Source: an uncultured Rhizobiaceae group bacterium (GTDB lineage: Bacteria; Pseudomonadota; Alphaproteobacteria; Rhizobiales; Rhizobiaceae). From it: a DNA stretch of 64,000 nt. Below the pieces are notes generated by a model, which worked only from the letters and a program-made list of their open reading frames with translations, did not search any database and was not told the origin of the DNA. A program made the translations under genes and the position numbers. Below, piece after piece: positions 36,171 to 45,315 of the stretch (the first letter of the stretch is position 1; every line of letters starts with the position of its first letter). The DNA lies in the NCBI GenBank assembly GCA_947501445.1, contig CANMVS010000021.1, positions 31,819 to 95,818 of the forward strand, given 5' to 3'.

Positions 36171-36731
36171 ATGGACGTACTATCTGATAGCAGTCGCTGG
36201 TATGTGGTCGCGACCCTCCCACACAGAGAAAAAGTCGCAGCCGAACAGCTGAATAACCAGGATTTCAAGACATATTTTCCACAGCGTTTGAAGACGGTAC
36301 GCCATGCGCGCAAGAGATTTAATCGCATTGTATCCTATTTTCCCGGTTATATTTTCGTTTCTTTCGATTTGAACACAGATCAATGGCGGTCTGTCAACGG
36401 TACCTTTGGCGTCCGTTCGCTGCTCATGGGCGGTGAACATCCGCTCGCGGTTCCCCGGGGTGTGATCGAGAATTTGCGAGAAATGACGGATCAGGCCGGG
36501 TTCCTCAAGCCTGTGGAGACGCTTCAGCCGGGAGACGGTGTTCAGGTGCTCACTGGTCCAATGGCCGACATGATAGGAAAAATTGATCGACTGGACGGCA
36601 AGCACCGGGCAAGGGTGCTCCTCGACATGTTGCACGGAAAGATGCCTCTGGTCGTTCCGGTCATCAATGTTTCCAAGCTAAATGATATTGGCTCTCACGA
36701 ACCCGGTAGAGTGGAAAACAGACAGTTTTAG
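36171..36731 (+). CDS. NusG-like antiterminator (RfaH-type paralogue)
   Basis: A 186-residue protein with the NusG N-terminal domain: SRWYVVATLPHREKVAAEQL at the start, FKTYFPQRL, and FNRIVSYFPGYIFVSFDL, the segment that contacts the RNA polymerase clamp. The C-terminal KOW region is LQPGDGVQVLTGPMADMIGKID. It is a specialised paralogue like RfaH, not housekeeping NusG, since it stands alone at the head of a polysaccharide cluster and lacks the secE-nusG context. Such proteins suppress termination in long operons. GAGG lies before the ATG. No recognisable ops element was found downstream. Confidence 0.88.
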   Translation: MDVLSDSSRWYVVATLPHREKVAAEQLNNQDFKTYFPQRLKTVRHARKRFNRIVSYFPGYIFVSFDLNTDQWRSVNGTFGVRSLLMGGEHPLAVPRGVIENLREMTDQAGFLKPVETLQPGDGVQVLTGPMADMIGKIDRLDGKHRARVLLDMLHGKMPLVVPVINVSKLNDIGSHEPGRVENRQF

Positions 36732-36831
36732 CAGAAAAAGGGCTTCGATGCTCCGTTGGTTACCGCTGCGCACATGCACACTGAATCACGTAATCTGGAA
36801 TACCTCTCGAAATCAAAAAAGCGTCGCTGGA

Positions 36832-36847
36832 TTCCCCATATAGGGAA
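36832..36847. promoter_or_regulatory. 16-bp palindromic site, copy 1 (LuxR-type operator candidate)
   Basis: TTCCCCATATAGGGAA, one mismatch from the perfect palindrome at 40487. It lies about 240 bases upstream of the LuxR-type gene in a 354-base gap that holds no gene. The CCCC...GGGG half-site arrangement resembles sites reported for LuxR-family exopolysaccharide regulators such as ExpR; binding is inferred. Confidence 0.5.
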
Positions 36848-37085
36848 TGTGATGCCGGAGCAAAGCCTGTTATTGCAATAGCGGTATTTTTGAGAACAGG
36901 ACGACTATAGGCGGGTGATCTGCCGATTGAATCCGTTCGACTGATGAGCCACTTGTGTTTCATCACAACGGCTGTGAAACCAGGGTGATCCATACGAGGT
37001 CACCCTGAGTGCGGAAGCTTTGTACTATCGTTGAACGACAGCAAACACGACGCTAAAACACCAGCAGCGCAACCGCCAGGACACC

Positions 37086-38270
37086 TTGATCAAACTTTTT
37101 GATTCAAAAAATTCTACTGTAAGGTCACCTAATACTCCATTTGGTTACCCGATGCTTGATTGGGATGGGCACATCTATGGCAGGCTTGTCAGGCAGATTT
37201 ACGAGGCTGCCAACAATCCGGAGAATTGGAACGATACGGTCAGAGATATTGGTCACCAATTGAAGATCGGGTTCATTCATCTGATGCTGGTTTCCCATGA
37301 AACCGGATTTGAATATATTGGATCCACACTACGGGGCGATCAGGATTTCGACTCCGAAAAACTCAAGGATATTGCTCTTGAGGATTACAGGCGTGTCATG
37401 ATTTTGTCGCAACCCACCGGTGTTGCGTTCGATGACCGGTTGACCGTGTCCGAAGAGCATAAGCGCACCAGCCCCATCAGCCAGGACTTTTTACCGCGCC
37501 GGAAGATTTACAATATCATGAGTGCCAATATGAGCTTCGGGGACTGCGAAGGCTGGTTCGGCGTCACGACCAGGAGGTCGTCGGAAGATTTCTCGGACGA
37601 GCAGAAAACGGCCTTCCAGCGACTTTTGCCTTACTTGCTGCAATCGATGCGGATCACCAAAACGAATATTGATTTGCAGATGTCAAACGGCCTTGCTTTC
37701 AACGCAGTTGAAGAGCTCAGTTCGGGCGTTTTCCAGTTTCTCAATCAGCAGATCGTCAACGTGAACCGAGCCGGGAAGGGCCTTTTGAAAGAGGGGTTTT
37801 TTGTCGTCCAGAATGGAGAGCTTGCCTGCCGTTTGCCTAAAATTGATCGGCTGCTTCGCAATTATCTGGAGCAAACTGATCAGTTGATGCCCGGCCCAAT
37901 ATTGCTGCGTGACAGGTCCAGTAAAACGGATTATTGCGTCCGAAGGCATAATCCGACGCCACATTTCTGCCATCGTGAAGTCGGGGAAAGCGCCGGCCAA
38001 CTCGTCACCATCACCAAACTGCGCGGCGCCGAGGCGTCGCTGTTCGGTGACGTCGAAGGATTTGCGCAGTTTTATCGTCTCAGCGAAGCTGAGTTCGATG
38101 TTCTTTATGCAGTGCTCAATTATGAGACCCTGAAAGAGCTGGCGGAAAAACGTGGTGTCAACCTCGATACCGTTCGCAAACAGCTCAAATCAGTCATGGC
38201 GAAGGTTGATGTCGCCAGCCAGAAGGAACTGTTTCAGATGTTCGAGCGCTACCGCATCCTTGGATCGTGA
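37086..38270 (+). CDS. LuxR family (HTH) transcriptional regulator
   Basis: A protein of up to 394 residues with a LuxR-type HTH at the C-terminus: YRLSEAEFDVLYAVLNYETLKELAEKRGVNLDTVRKQLKSVMAKVDV (in part), in which SEAEFxVL and NLDTVRKQLKSVMAKV are the typical scaffold and recognition helices. The first 300 residues are a sensor region I cannot name; it has no autoinducer-binding signature I can identify. The start is uncertain: TTG 37086 has AGGA before it, ATG 37152 (MLDWDGHIYGRL) would also fit. It is the only DNA-binding regulator of the island, so it is the prime candidate to bind the CCCC/GGGG palindromes. Confidence 0.82.
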   Translation: MIKLFDSKNSTVRSPNTPFGYPMLDWDGHIYGRLVRQIYEAANNPENWNDTVRDIGHQLKIGFIHLMLVSHETGFEYIGSTLRGDQDFDSEKLKDIALEDYRRVMILSQPTGVAFDDRLTVSEEHKRTSPISQDFLPRRKIYNIMSANMSFGDCEGWFGVTTRRSSEDFSDEQKTAFQRLLPYLLQSMRITKTNIDLQMSNGLAFNAVEELSSGVFQFLNQQIVNVNRAGKGLLKEGFFVVQNGELACRLPKIDRLLRNYLEQTDQLMPGPILLRDRSSKTDYCVRRHNPTPHFCHREVGESAGQLVTITKLRGAEASLFGDVEGFAQFYRLSEAEFDVLYAVLNYETLKELAEKRGVNLDTVRKQLKSVMAKVDVASQKELFQMFERYRILGS

Positions 38271-38298
38271 CCACAATTCTGACTAACCCCAGGACAGA

Positions 38299-39615
38299 AT
38301 GTCGATAGGAAGCAGCATTCTTGTCGCGGTTACCCGGCGGAGCCGCTCGCACAATGTGCGCTCGCCGGCGCTCGCCAGCCGCAATCGGTTGCAGCTCGGT
38401 TTCGGGGTACTGTTTGCCTGCGTGCTGCCTCAATTCGTTCGCGATGGATTTGAGAGTCAAAGGATCATCACCTCAACGTCGCAACATGTCACGCTGTTTG
38501 CGATAATGGGTGCGGTGATCTTTGGCCATTTTGCCATTCGTCGTTTGACCCGGTATCCAGGTATTACTGGCGTTTCTTACATCCTGCCCACGTTCACGAT
38601 CAGCTATGGCATCGCACTGGGCATTATTTTGCTATTCCGGTTGGATTATTCGCGATTTGTACTGATCACGAGTTTCATCAATGCGCAATTGTGGTTCCAC
38701 CTCATCGCAATTGTCTCAGCCCGGACAAGCGGTCTTACTTTCGATATAGTCCCGATGGGGAACGCGAAAAAACTGTGCGGTATATCGCAGGTCCGATGGA
38801 ATATCCTCGAAAAACCGCACTTGGACGGCACGCCGTCCCATGGTTTGACGGCGGACCTTCGAGCCGACCATTCCAAGGAATGGGAAGCTTTCATTGCCGA
38901 ATCAGCGATCAATGGTGTGCCTGTCTATCATTATAAGCTGCTCAGCGAGAACCTTACCGGAAAGGTCGATATCGAGCATCTGTCAGAAAACAATCTCGGC
39001 TCGCTACTGCCCAACTTCCTCTATTTGCGCCTCAAACAAACGATCGATATCGTATTTGCCGTGCTTGTTCTGCCTCTGTTACTGCCATTCTTCTGCTTGA
39101 TCGCATGGGGAATCAAAATGGACAGCGAGGGTCCGGTGTTTTTCCGTCAGGAACGTATGGGTTACCAGGGGCGGGTGTTCAGTGTGTGGAAATTCAGGAC
39201 GATGGAGCACAACCATTCGTCGGGTGTTTCAGCACGTCAGGCTTCTATGACAACGCACAGCGATCCGCGGATTACGAAACTTGGCAAGTTCCTGAGAAAA
39301 AGCAGACTAGACGAGCTCCCGCAGATTTTCAACATTCTGCTGGGCGAGATGACGTGGATTGGCCCGCGTCCGGAGGCTGTCCCTCTGTCGAAGTGGTACG
39401 AGACCGAGCTGCCTTTTTATCGCTACCGTCACATTGTACGGCCGGGTATCAGCGGATGGGCGCAGGTCAATCAAGGGCATGTCGCCGAAATTGACGAGGT
39501 GCGCTCCAAACTGCACTACGACTTCTATTACATCAAGAATTTTTCAGTGTGGTTGGACATACTGATTTTGATGCGGACAATTTCGATTATGTTGACAGGG
39601 ATTGGTGCGCGTTGA
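38299..39615 (+). CDS. priming sugar transferase (undecaprenyl-phosphate phosphoglycosyl transferase, WcaJ/PssY-like)
   Basis: A 438-residue protein with a hydrophobic N-terminal half (membrane segments about 28-120), then the bacterial sugar transferase domain from about residue 235: LRLKQTIDIVFAVLVLPLLL (re-entrant helix), GPVFFRQERMGYQGRVFSVWKFRTM, then KSRLDELPQIFNILLGEM and IGPRPEAVPL. The catalytic Asp-Glu of these enzymes lies in the RxDELPQ motif. It moves the first sugar-1-phosphate onto undecaprenyl phosphate and so starts each repeat unit. The next gene overlaps its end or follows closely, depending on start choice. Confidence 0.93.
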   Translation: MSIGSSILVAVTRRSRSHNVRSPALASRNRLQLGFGVLFACVLPQFVRDGFESQRIITSTSQHVTLFAIMGAVIFGHFAIRRLTRYPGITGVSYILPTFTISYGIALGIILLFRLDYSRFVLITSFINAQLWFHLIAIVSARTSGLTFDIVPMGNAKKLCGISQVRWNILEKPHLDGTPSHGLTADLRADHSKEWEAFIAESAINGVPVYHYKLLSENLTGKVDIEHLSENNLGSLLPNFLYLRLKQTIDIVFAVLVLPLLLPFFCLIAWGIKMDSEGPVFFRQERMGYQGRVFSVWKFRTMEHNHSSGVSARQASMTTHSDPRITKLGKFLRKSRLDELPQIFNILLGEMTWIGPRPEAVPLSKWYETELPFYRYRHIVRPGISGWAQVNQGHVAEIDEVRSKLHYDFYYIKNFSVWLDILILMRTISIMLTGIGAR

Positions 39616-39691
39616 GGGATGGCCCAATTTACAGAAATCGATCGAAGTGCGCTCAATATTGTGGCGTCATTTCCAACATCGCTACATTCAT

Positions 39692-40438
39692 TTGAAGATC
39701 ACCGTCATAACCGCAGTTTACAATCGGCCGGGAACCGTCGGTCAGGCGATCGACAGTGTTGCGAACCAGAGCTTTCCGGACGTAGAACACCTGATCATCG
39801 ACGGCGCGTCGTCGGATGCCACTATTATGGAAATCGAACGCCACCGCCATTCATCAATGATCGTTTATAGTGAACCGGACGAGGGCATATATGATGCTCT
39901 CAACAAGGGTGTGAAAAGAGCGAGTGGCGACATTGTTGGTGTTATGCATTCCGACGATGTATTTGCTCATGATGATGTTTTGACGCGTGTCTCCCAAGCG
40001 TTCTCAGATCACAATCTGGACGCTGTCTATGGCGACCTGCAATATGTGTCAGCTGGCGACGGAGATAAGGTGATCCGTCACTGGGTCTCGGGACCCTATT
40101 CGCCAGCCAAATTGCGGCGTGGCTGGATGCCGCCTCATCCCACGATGTATCTCAGGCGGGAGGTATTCGACAAATTTGGCGCCTATGATACGTCTTATCG
40201 CATTGCGGCAGACTATGATGCATTCCTGCGTTGGTTTGGTCGGGGCAAACTGCAAATGGGATATATTCCGGAGGTTCTCGTCAAGATGCGGGTCGGTGGT
40301 GAGAGCAATCGGTCGTTGGGAAGGATATTGCACAAAAGCCGTGAGGATTACGGAGCACTTTGTGCCAATAACATTGGTGGTCTGGGAACTCTCGCGCTCA
40401 AAAACCTTCGCAAAGTGAGCCAATTTTTCGTCAGATAG
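39692..40438 (+). CDS. family 2 glycosyltransferase (WcaA/colanic acid type)
   Basis: A GT-A fold glycosyltransferase of about 248 residues: KITVITAVYNRPGTVGQAIDSV at the N-terminus, the nucleotide-binding HLIIDGASSDATI, EPDEGIYDALNKGVKRASGD, and the DxD-like MHSDDVF. PHPTMYLRREVFDKFGAYDTSYRIAADYDAFLRW (in part) is the acceptor-side signature of colanic-acid-type enzymes. I place the start at the TTG 39692 because homologues begin at the KITVITAVYN strand; the frame is open back to 39602, overlapping the sugar transferase. It adds one sugar to the lipid-linked repeat unit at the inner face of the membrane. Confidence 0.9.
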   Translation: MKITVITAVYNRPGTVGQAIDSVANQSFPDVEHLIIDGASSDATIMEIERHRHSSMIVYSEPDEGIYDALNKGVKRASGDIVGVMHSDDVFAHDDVLTRVSQAFSDHNLDAVYGDLQYVSAGDGDKVIRHWVSGPYSPAKLRRGWMPPHPTMYLRREVFDKFGAYDTSYRIAADYDAFLRWFGRGKLQMGYIPEVLVKMRVGGESNRSLGRILHKSREDYGALCANNIGGLGTLALKNLRKVSQFFVR

Positions 40439-40486
40439 TGATACAGGCATCGAGAAATAGATGTGAAAGACGACGCATGCTTTTCG

Positions 40487-40502
40487 TTCCCCATATGGGG
40501 AA
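40487..40502. promoter_or_regulatory. 16-bp palindromic site, copy 2 (LuxR-type operator candidate)
   Basis: TTCCCCATATGGGGAA, a perfect palindrome, 150 bases upstream of the secreted protein gene at 40652 and 49 bases after the glycosyltransferase stop. Together with copy 1 at 36832 it is a repeated motif confined to gaps of the island. Confidence 0.55.
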
Positions 40503-40651
40503 TATCTGAATGATCAGGTTAGAGATATTTATGAGAGTATTGCTACTTGGGCTTGCCAATAGGTGGGTTGAAGCAGGGATTTCAGAAAAATATATAACCT
40601 CCGACTACAATTGGTGGTTGGAGCATTATTCCAAACTAGGGCGATATTAAG

Positions 40652-41179
40652 ATGAAACTGAAAGACACTTATAGAGTTTTGGCTATCGGCGTCGCGGTGG
40701 CGGTAATTGGCATAAATGCGCCAACAAGTGCGTATGCTCAAGGGGCCGGTGATTGCGCCTGCGTGGTTCCCGCCGCCCTCAATGGGCAGCCGATTGGGTC
40801 GATCACCGGCGTGTCCGGCCAGGTGCAGGTGTCGCAGGCCGCGGGCTTTGGGGCTGGCGGCGCGGGAACGCCGCTGCAGTTGGGAACCCAGATCATCGTT
40901 GGCCCGCTATCGAGTGCTTTAATTTCCGTTGGAGCAAGCTGCAGTCTGCAGATCCAGCAGAACACCGATGTCGTGATTGATGCGCTTAATAGTGATATCT
41001 GCGTTCGGGTGAAGGACTTTGCTGGCGAAACGGCCGGGGCATCTAATACAGTAACTGAGGTCGAGGTTTTTGGAATTGGAATTGGTACCGGGGCAATCGC
41101 AGTCGGTGTCGCTGGTGTCGGCGCCGTCGGGGGCGTTGTCACATTGGCGGTTTCAAAATCCGACCCAGTATCGGATTGA
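40652..41179 (+). CDS. secreted FecR-like protein of the polysaccharide cluster
   Basis: A 175-residue protein with a signal peptide (about residues 1-29, ending SAYAQ), then a glycine-rich domain PIGSITGVSGQVQVSQAAGFGAGGAG (in part), GTQIIVGPLSSALISVGASCSLQI and QNTDVVI, a pattern like a FecR/LysM-free 'beta-sandwich' domain that follows 'VsGxVxv..G' and 'G..L..G..I.tg..s.a.i' phrases. The C-terminus holds a hydrophobic stretch (GIGIGTGAIAVGVAGVGAVG, about 148-167) that may anchor it. There are four cysteines in the mature part. It is preceded by its own long leader with the palindromic site, so it may be regulated apart from the genes before it. Function unknown. Confidence 0.6.
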   Translation: MKLKDTYRVLAIGVAVAVIGINAPTSAYAQGAGDCACVVPAALNGQPIGSITGVSGQVQVSQAAGFGAGGAGTPLQLGTQIIVGPLSSALISVGASCSLQIQQNTDVVIDALNSDICVRVKDFAGETAGASNTVTEVEVFGIGIGTGAIAVGVAGVGAVGGVVTLAVSKSDPVSD

Positions 41180-41290
41180 TCGCTGATTCAATTACGATGC
41201 GGCTTGTTGCATTCCGGTGGTCCGGTCTCTAGGGCGGATGAGATGCGTGGTGGCGATGCCGCCGCCACGCAGTTGTCTAATCACTGAGGC

Positions 41291-42115
41291 ATGATTGATA
41301 TTCACAGCCACATCCTTCCGGCTCTTGATGATGGGGCAGCAAATCTGTCGGAAGCTTTGTCAATGGCCCGGCTAGCCGCTGATGACGGCATTAAGTGCAT
41401 GGCATGTACACCCCACATCGTTCCGGGGCTCTATGATCACAATGATGCGCCGAGGATCCGTTCGGCAATGGCTGTCCTGCAGACGGTAATAGTTGAAATG
41501 GGGATCGATCTTCATCTAGTGATTGGAGCCGACGTCCATATCGCGCCAGATCTGCCGACGACACTCGGCACGGATCGCATGCCGACGCTGAACGGCACAC
41601 GATATTTCCTGTTTGAACCGACACATCATGTTTTGCCGCCACGTCTGGAAGATTTGGCCAAGCGAGTGATTGAAGCTGGCTTTGTGCCTATCGTCACCCA
41701 TCCGGAGCGTTTGAGCTGGATTGAACATCACTACGACACCATCGAACGGTTAAATGCACTGGGCTGTCTCATGCAGATTACGGCGGGATCGGTCACTGGT
41801 TCCTTTGGTAGATTGGCCCGCCGTCATGCCGAGCGAATGTTGGAAGAAGGCCGCGTTGATATTGTCGCCAGCGATGCGCACAACACTGCGGGCCGGCCGC
41901 CGCTTCTTTCGAGGGCTCGCGATGCGGTTGAAAAGCGCCTGGGAGCCGATGAGGCGGAAGCGATGGTTGATGGGCGACCAGCTGGAATTTTGTCGGATCG
42001 ACCGATCACTCCAGTAGGCATGACAGTCAAGCCTGAAACCCCAATAATCCGGTCTTCAAGGAATAAAGGTCTTGACGGCTTTTTGCGCAAGTACCGGCGA
42101 AAGGGCGAATATTGA
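41291..42115 (+). CDS. CpsB/YwqE-type tyrosine-protein phosphatase (PHP fold)
   Basis: A 274-residue PHP-domain enzyme that dephosphorylates the tyrosine autokinase and so sets polymer length and export. The metal-binding motifs are MIDIHSHILPALDDGA (HxH at residues 5 and 7), CTPHIVPG, the Glu/His of FVPIVTHPERLSWI, and VASDAHN. The family is typical of Gram-positive cps clusters but also occurs in proteobacteria in place of low-molecular-weight Wzb phosphatases. Its stop overlaps the start of the export gene, and the kinase follows, which supports the functional pairing. Confidence 0.92.
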   Translation: MIDIHSHILPALDDGAANLSEALSMARLAADDGIKCMACTPHIVPGLYDHNDAPRIRSAMAVLQTVIVEMGIDLHLVIGADVHIAPDLPTTLGTDRMPTLNGTRYFLFEPTHHVLPPRLEDLAKRVIEAGFVPIVTHPERLSWIEHHYDTIERLNALGCLMQITAGSVTGSFGRLARRHAERMLEEGRVDIVASDAHNTAGRPPLLSRARDAVEKRLGADEAEAMVDGRPAGILSDRPITPVGMTVKPETPIIRSSRNKGLDGFLRKYRRKGEY

Positions 42116-42891
42116 CGACCGTTTGCAATCAGATTTTTGGCATGGCCATACGTGGATTAGCGATCTTTACGTTGGCAATGAGCGCCAGCGCATGCGTTTC
42201 CGACGGAGAAAATCTCATAGTGGACCAATCCAGCACGACAAGCGGCATGCAGGCAGCTGCTGTGCCCGGCGCCAGTGCCGGCGGTTTGCGCGTCGTTGTA
42301 GAGCTGCCCCCACCGATCAAAGGGGAAGATGGAACCGTTCAGCAGATTACTCCGAACGATGTCCTGGAGATTGACGTTTTTCAGGTCGATCAACTGGACC
42401 GGACGGTGGAGGTCGACTCGGATGGAAATATCTCTCTGACTCTGATCGGACAGATTGAGGCGGCAGGCAATTCCACGAGCATGCTGGAACACAAAATTGC
42501 TTTGGCTTATGGACGAAAATATCTTCAGTCTCCACAGGTGTCGGTGTTCGTGAAAGAATCGGCTGGCCAGCGCGCAGTGGTGAATGGTGAGGTCAATAAA
42601 GCTGGCATATATCCGGTGACTGCAGGGTCGTCGCTTTTGGGTGTTGTGTCCCAGGCGGGCGGGCTGAGCAATATAGCCGACGCATCCAAAATTTACGTCT
42701 ATCGGAACTATGGCAACCAAAAACTCGTGGCGCAATACAATGTTGCGCGGATACGCGCAGCGAAGAAAAAGGATCCGCCCATCTATGGGGGGGATGTAAT
42801 CGTGGTTTTCGCTTCTGCATCGAAAGTGATAATGCGAAACCTTTTGGATGTGACCCGTGTTGCTGGCAGCGCCGCATTGCTTGTTCCATGA
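42112..42891 (+). CDS. polysaccharide export lipoprotein (Wza-like)
   Basis: A 259-residue outer-membrane export protein. A lipobox SASAC gives an acylated Cys near residue 28. The poly_export domain runs from GTVQQITPNDVLEIDVFQVDQLDRTVEVDSDGNISLTLIGQIEAAG (in part) to YLQSPQVSVFVKE, followed by an SLBB-type domain: VNGEVNKAGIYPVTAGSSLLGVVSQAGGLSNIAD (in part). It is shorter than E. coli Wza (379), so it may lack the C-terminal barrel helix seen there. The start is a TTG overlapping the phosphatase stop; an ATG ten codons on would keep the signal peptide. Confidence 0.9.
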   Translation: MTTVCNQIFGMAIRGLAIFTLAMSASACVSDGENLIVDQSSTTSGMQAAAVPGASAGGLRVVVELPPPIKGEDGTVQQITPNDVLEIDVFQVDQLDRTVEVDSDGNISLTLIGQIEAAGNSTSMLEHKIALAYGRKYLQSPQVSVFVKESAGQRAVVNGEVNKAGIYPVTAGSSLLGVVSQAGGLSNIADASKIYVYRNYGNQKLVAQYNVARIRAAKKKDPPIYGGDVIVVFASASKVIMRNLLDVTRVAGSAALLVP

Positions 42892-42951
42892 CGGAACCGG
42901 TGAAAGATTGTCAGCGCACGATGCTTAAAACAAAACTGGAGCGGTGCGGTA

Positions 42952-45315
42952 ATGCTCAATAGCAACATGCGTGGCAGTCGGCAGGTGGCAGGCCATGGTC
43001 ATTCGGGCCAGAACGACATGTTGCCCGATACGCCGTGGTACGGCGGTCCGGGACGCGGTCAGACCTTCGAGGACGACGATGACGGCATCGATCCAATGGC
43101 GCTGCTCTTTTATGTGCTCAAACACCGTTGGCTAATCGCAATTGTGGTCGCCGTCGGCCTCGTTGCCGGCATCATCGTCACCTGGATGCAGACACCGCAA
43201 TATAAGGCGACAACTCAAATCGAAATCCAGGTGGCTTCTGCCAAGGCCCTTCAGGACCTTGAGGTCATTTCGGAGTCGACCGATTATCGTGTTTATCTGA
43301 CCGCGCGCGAGAAACTGAAAAGTCGGTCTCTGGCTCAGCGCGTGGTGTTCGAGCTCGGCCTGGCAGACGATATTGGTTTTTTGTTTCCCGCGCCGCAATT
43401 TGCTCTTTCCAATCTCTTTGCACGCGCCTTCGGCTATGAATCGGGAGAATCCCTGAACGATTATGAGCCCGCAGAACGCGAGCAAGTGGCCACTGACCGT
43501 GTCCGCGAACATCTCTCCGTCGACCTCATAAAAAACACCAGCCTGCTGGCCATCACCTTTTCCGCTCAAGATCCGCAGCTGGCCAGCCGGGTCGCGAATG
43601 AGGTTGCCGCCAGCTACATTGATCAGGGCGTTGATCAGACCAGTGAGACCTCTGGTCTCGTACGCCAGTTCATCCAGGAGCAGGTGGTGCTGGTCAAGGA
43701 TAGGTTGCAGGTTTCGGAACAGGCGCTGGTCGATTACGCAAAGGCGGAAGGCATCACCGTCACCGGAAGTGAAATGTCGCTGATCGCTTCGAATATCGAG
43801 GACATCAACAAAGCCCTTTCGACGGCGATACAGGAGCGGCTGGATTATGGGCGCCATGTTCAACAGATCGAAGCCGGGCGGGGCCCCAGCCTGCCTCAGG
43901 TTCTGGAGAGCCTCGGCATCCAGAACCTGAGGCAGCAGGTGGCGGAGCGGAGCGCCGAATACCAGCGAAAGCTGGCTCTTCTGAAACCCAGTTTTCCTGA
44001 AATGCGGCAGCTACAGGCACAGATCAACGAATTGGCAAATCAGGTCAATGAGGCGGTAGAGGTCATAACCAATTCAATCCGGTTGAAGCATGATGAGGCG
44101 ATCGCCAAGGAGGCGGATCTCGAAAACAAGCTCAGCGAATTGGAGGGCAAACAGGCAACTTTTCAGGACAAGAACATCCAATACACTATTTTGAAACGGG
44201 AGGTGGATTCCAACCGGTCGCAATATGACACGCTCATTGGCAAACTGAATGAGGTGGGGGTTGGCTCCGCGCTCAAGCGAGAGAATACCGCCATTGTCGA
44301 CGCTGCTGTGCCGCCGAGAGTACCCTATTCCCCTCGCCTGAAGATCAATCTGGCCATCGCGCTGATGCTGGCGCTGGCGATCGCCGGGGCCGTCGTTTAC
44401 CTGCTTGAATTGCTGAATAATACCTTCTCCAACCCGGATCAGATCGAGACCGAGCTCAAGCTGTCGGTCCTCGGCATCCTACCAAATGTTGAAGATGAGA
44501 CAATGGCGGAGCAATTGTCCAATCAGCAATCGGCACTGGCAGAGGCCTATCGCTCGCTACGTACATCGCTGCAGTTTACCGGAACCGGAGGACATCCGCG
44601 ATCGCTATTGGTCACGAGTTCCGAGCCTTCAGAAGGCAAATCGACCACCTCGTTCAAACTAGCCCAGGATTTCGGCATGCTTGGCATTCGGGTCCTGATT
44701 ATTGATGCGGATCTGCGCAAACCCAATCAGCATACTCACTTTGGCACGGATAACACGATCGGGCTCTCCAATCTGCTGACCAACACCTTGCGCAAGCAAG
44801 ATCTGCAGAAAGTCTTCCGGCCCACGCGCTTTGCCAATGTGACTTTCCTGAGTGCCGGGACTGTACCTCCAAATCCACCAGACCTTCTGTCGTCGCCAAA
44901 AATGGCGATGCTTCTGCAGGCCTGCACAAAGCGCTACGATATCGTCATACTAGACAGTCCGCCTGTCATGGGTCTGTCGGATTCACCGATTCTTGCCCGG
45001 ATCGTCGAGGGAACGCTGCTGGTGGTGTCCGCTAACCAGGTCAACCGCAAATCGACCCAAGCCACGCTCAAACGCCTCAATACCGTCGGCGCTCATATCT
45101 TCGGCGCCACGTTATCAAAATTTTCGGTCAACAAATTCGAATACGCATATGCCTATCGCTACATGTCCGAGGGCTATTACACGCTGAACGATGAAAGCAA
45201 AAAAAGCGGGCATCAGGGAGCACATCATGTTAACCGCGACAATCCCGTTGAAAAGATCCGCGCTCACATGCGTCGCGTTGGTGACCATTTGCGCAATCGC
45301 ATTAACGGGGCTTAG
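42952..45315 (+). CDS. polysaccharide co-polymerase / tyrosine autokinase (Wzc/ExoP-like)
   Basis: A 787-residue protein. An N-terminal Wzz domain begins with TM1 (about residues 60-80), continues through a long periplasmic coiled coil (about 180-450) and ends in TM2 near residue 465-485. The cytoplasmic BY-kinase domain has Walker A SSEPSEGKSTTS, Walker A' VLIIDADLRKP and Walker B YDIVILDSPPV. A tyrosine cluster (YAYAYRYMSEGYY, about 731-743) precedes a basic tail. Autophosphorylation and the CpsB-type phosphatase control chain length. The reading frame overlaps the next gene by 89 bases. ATG 42952 has GGAG before it. Confidence 0.95.
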   Translation: MLNSNMRGSRQVAGHGHSGQNDMLPDTPWYGGPGRGQTFEDDDDGIDPMALLFYVLKHRWLIAIVVAVGLVAGIIVTWMQTPQYKATTQIEIQVASAKALQDLEVISESTDYRVYLTAREKLKSRSLAQRVVFELGLADDIGFLFPAPQFALSNLFARAFGYESGESLNDYEPAEREQVATDRVREHLSVDLIKNTSLLAITFSAQDPQLASRVANEVAASYIDQGVDQTSETSGLVRQFIQEQVVLVKDRLQVSEQALVDYAKAEGITVTGSEMSLIASNIEDINKALSTAIQERLDYGRHVQQIEAGRGPSLPQVLESLGIQNLRQQVAERSAEYQRKLALLKPSFPEMRQLQAQINELANQVNEAVEVITNSIRLKHDEAIAKEADLENKLSELEGKQATFQDKNIQYTILKREVDSNRSQYDTLIGKLNEVGVGSALKRENTAIVDAAVPPRVPYSPRLKINLAIALMLALAIAGAVVYLLELLNNTFSNPDQIETELKLSVLGILPNVEDETMAEQLSNQQSALAEAYRSLRTSLQFTGTGGHPRSLLVTSSEPSEGKSTTSFKLAQDFGMLGIRVLIIDADLRKPNQHTHFGTDNTIGLSNLLTNTLRKQDLQKVFRPTRFANVTFLSAGTVPPNPPDLLSSPKMAMLLQACTKRYDIVILDSPPVMGLSDSPILARIVEGTLLVVSANQVNRKSTQATLKRLNTVGAHIFGATLSKFSVNKFEYAYAYRYMSEGYYTLNDESKKSGHQGAHHVNRDNPVEKIRAHMRRVGDHLRNRINGA

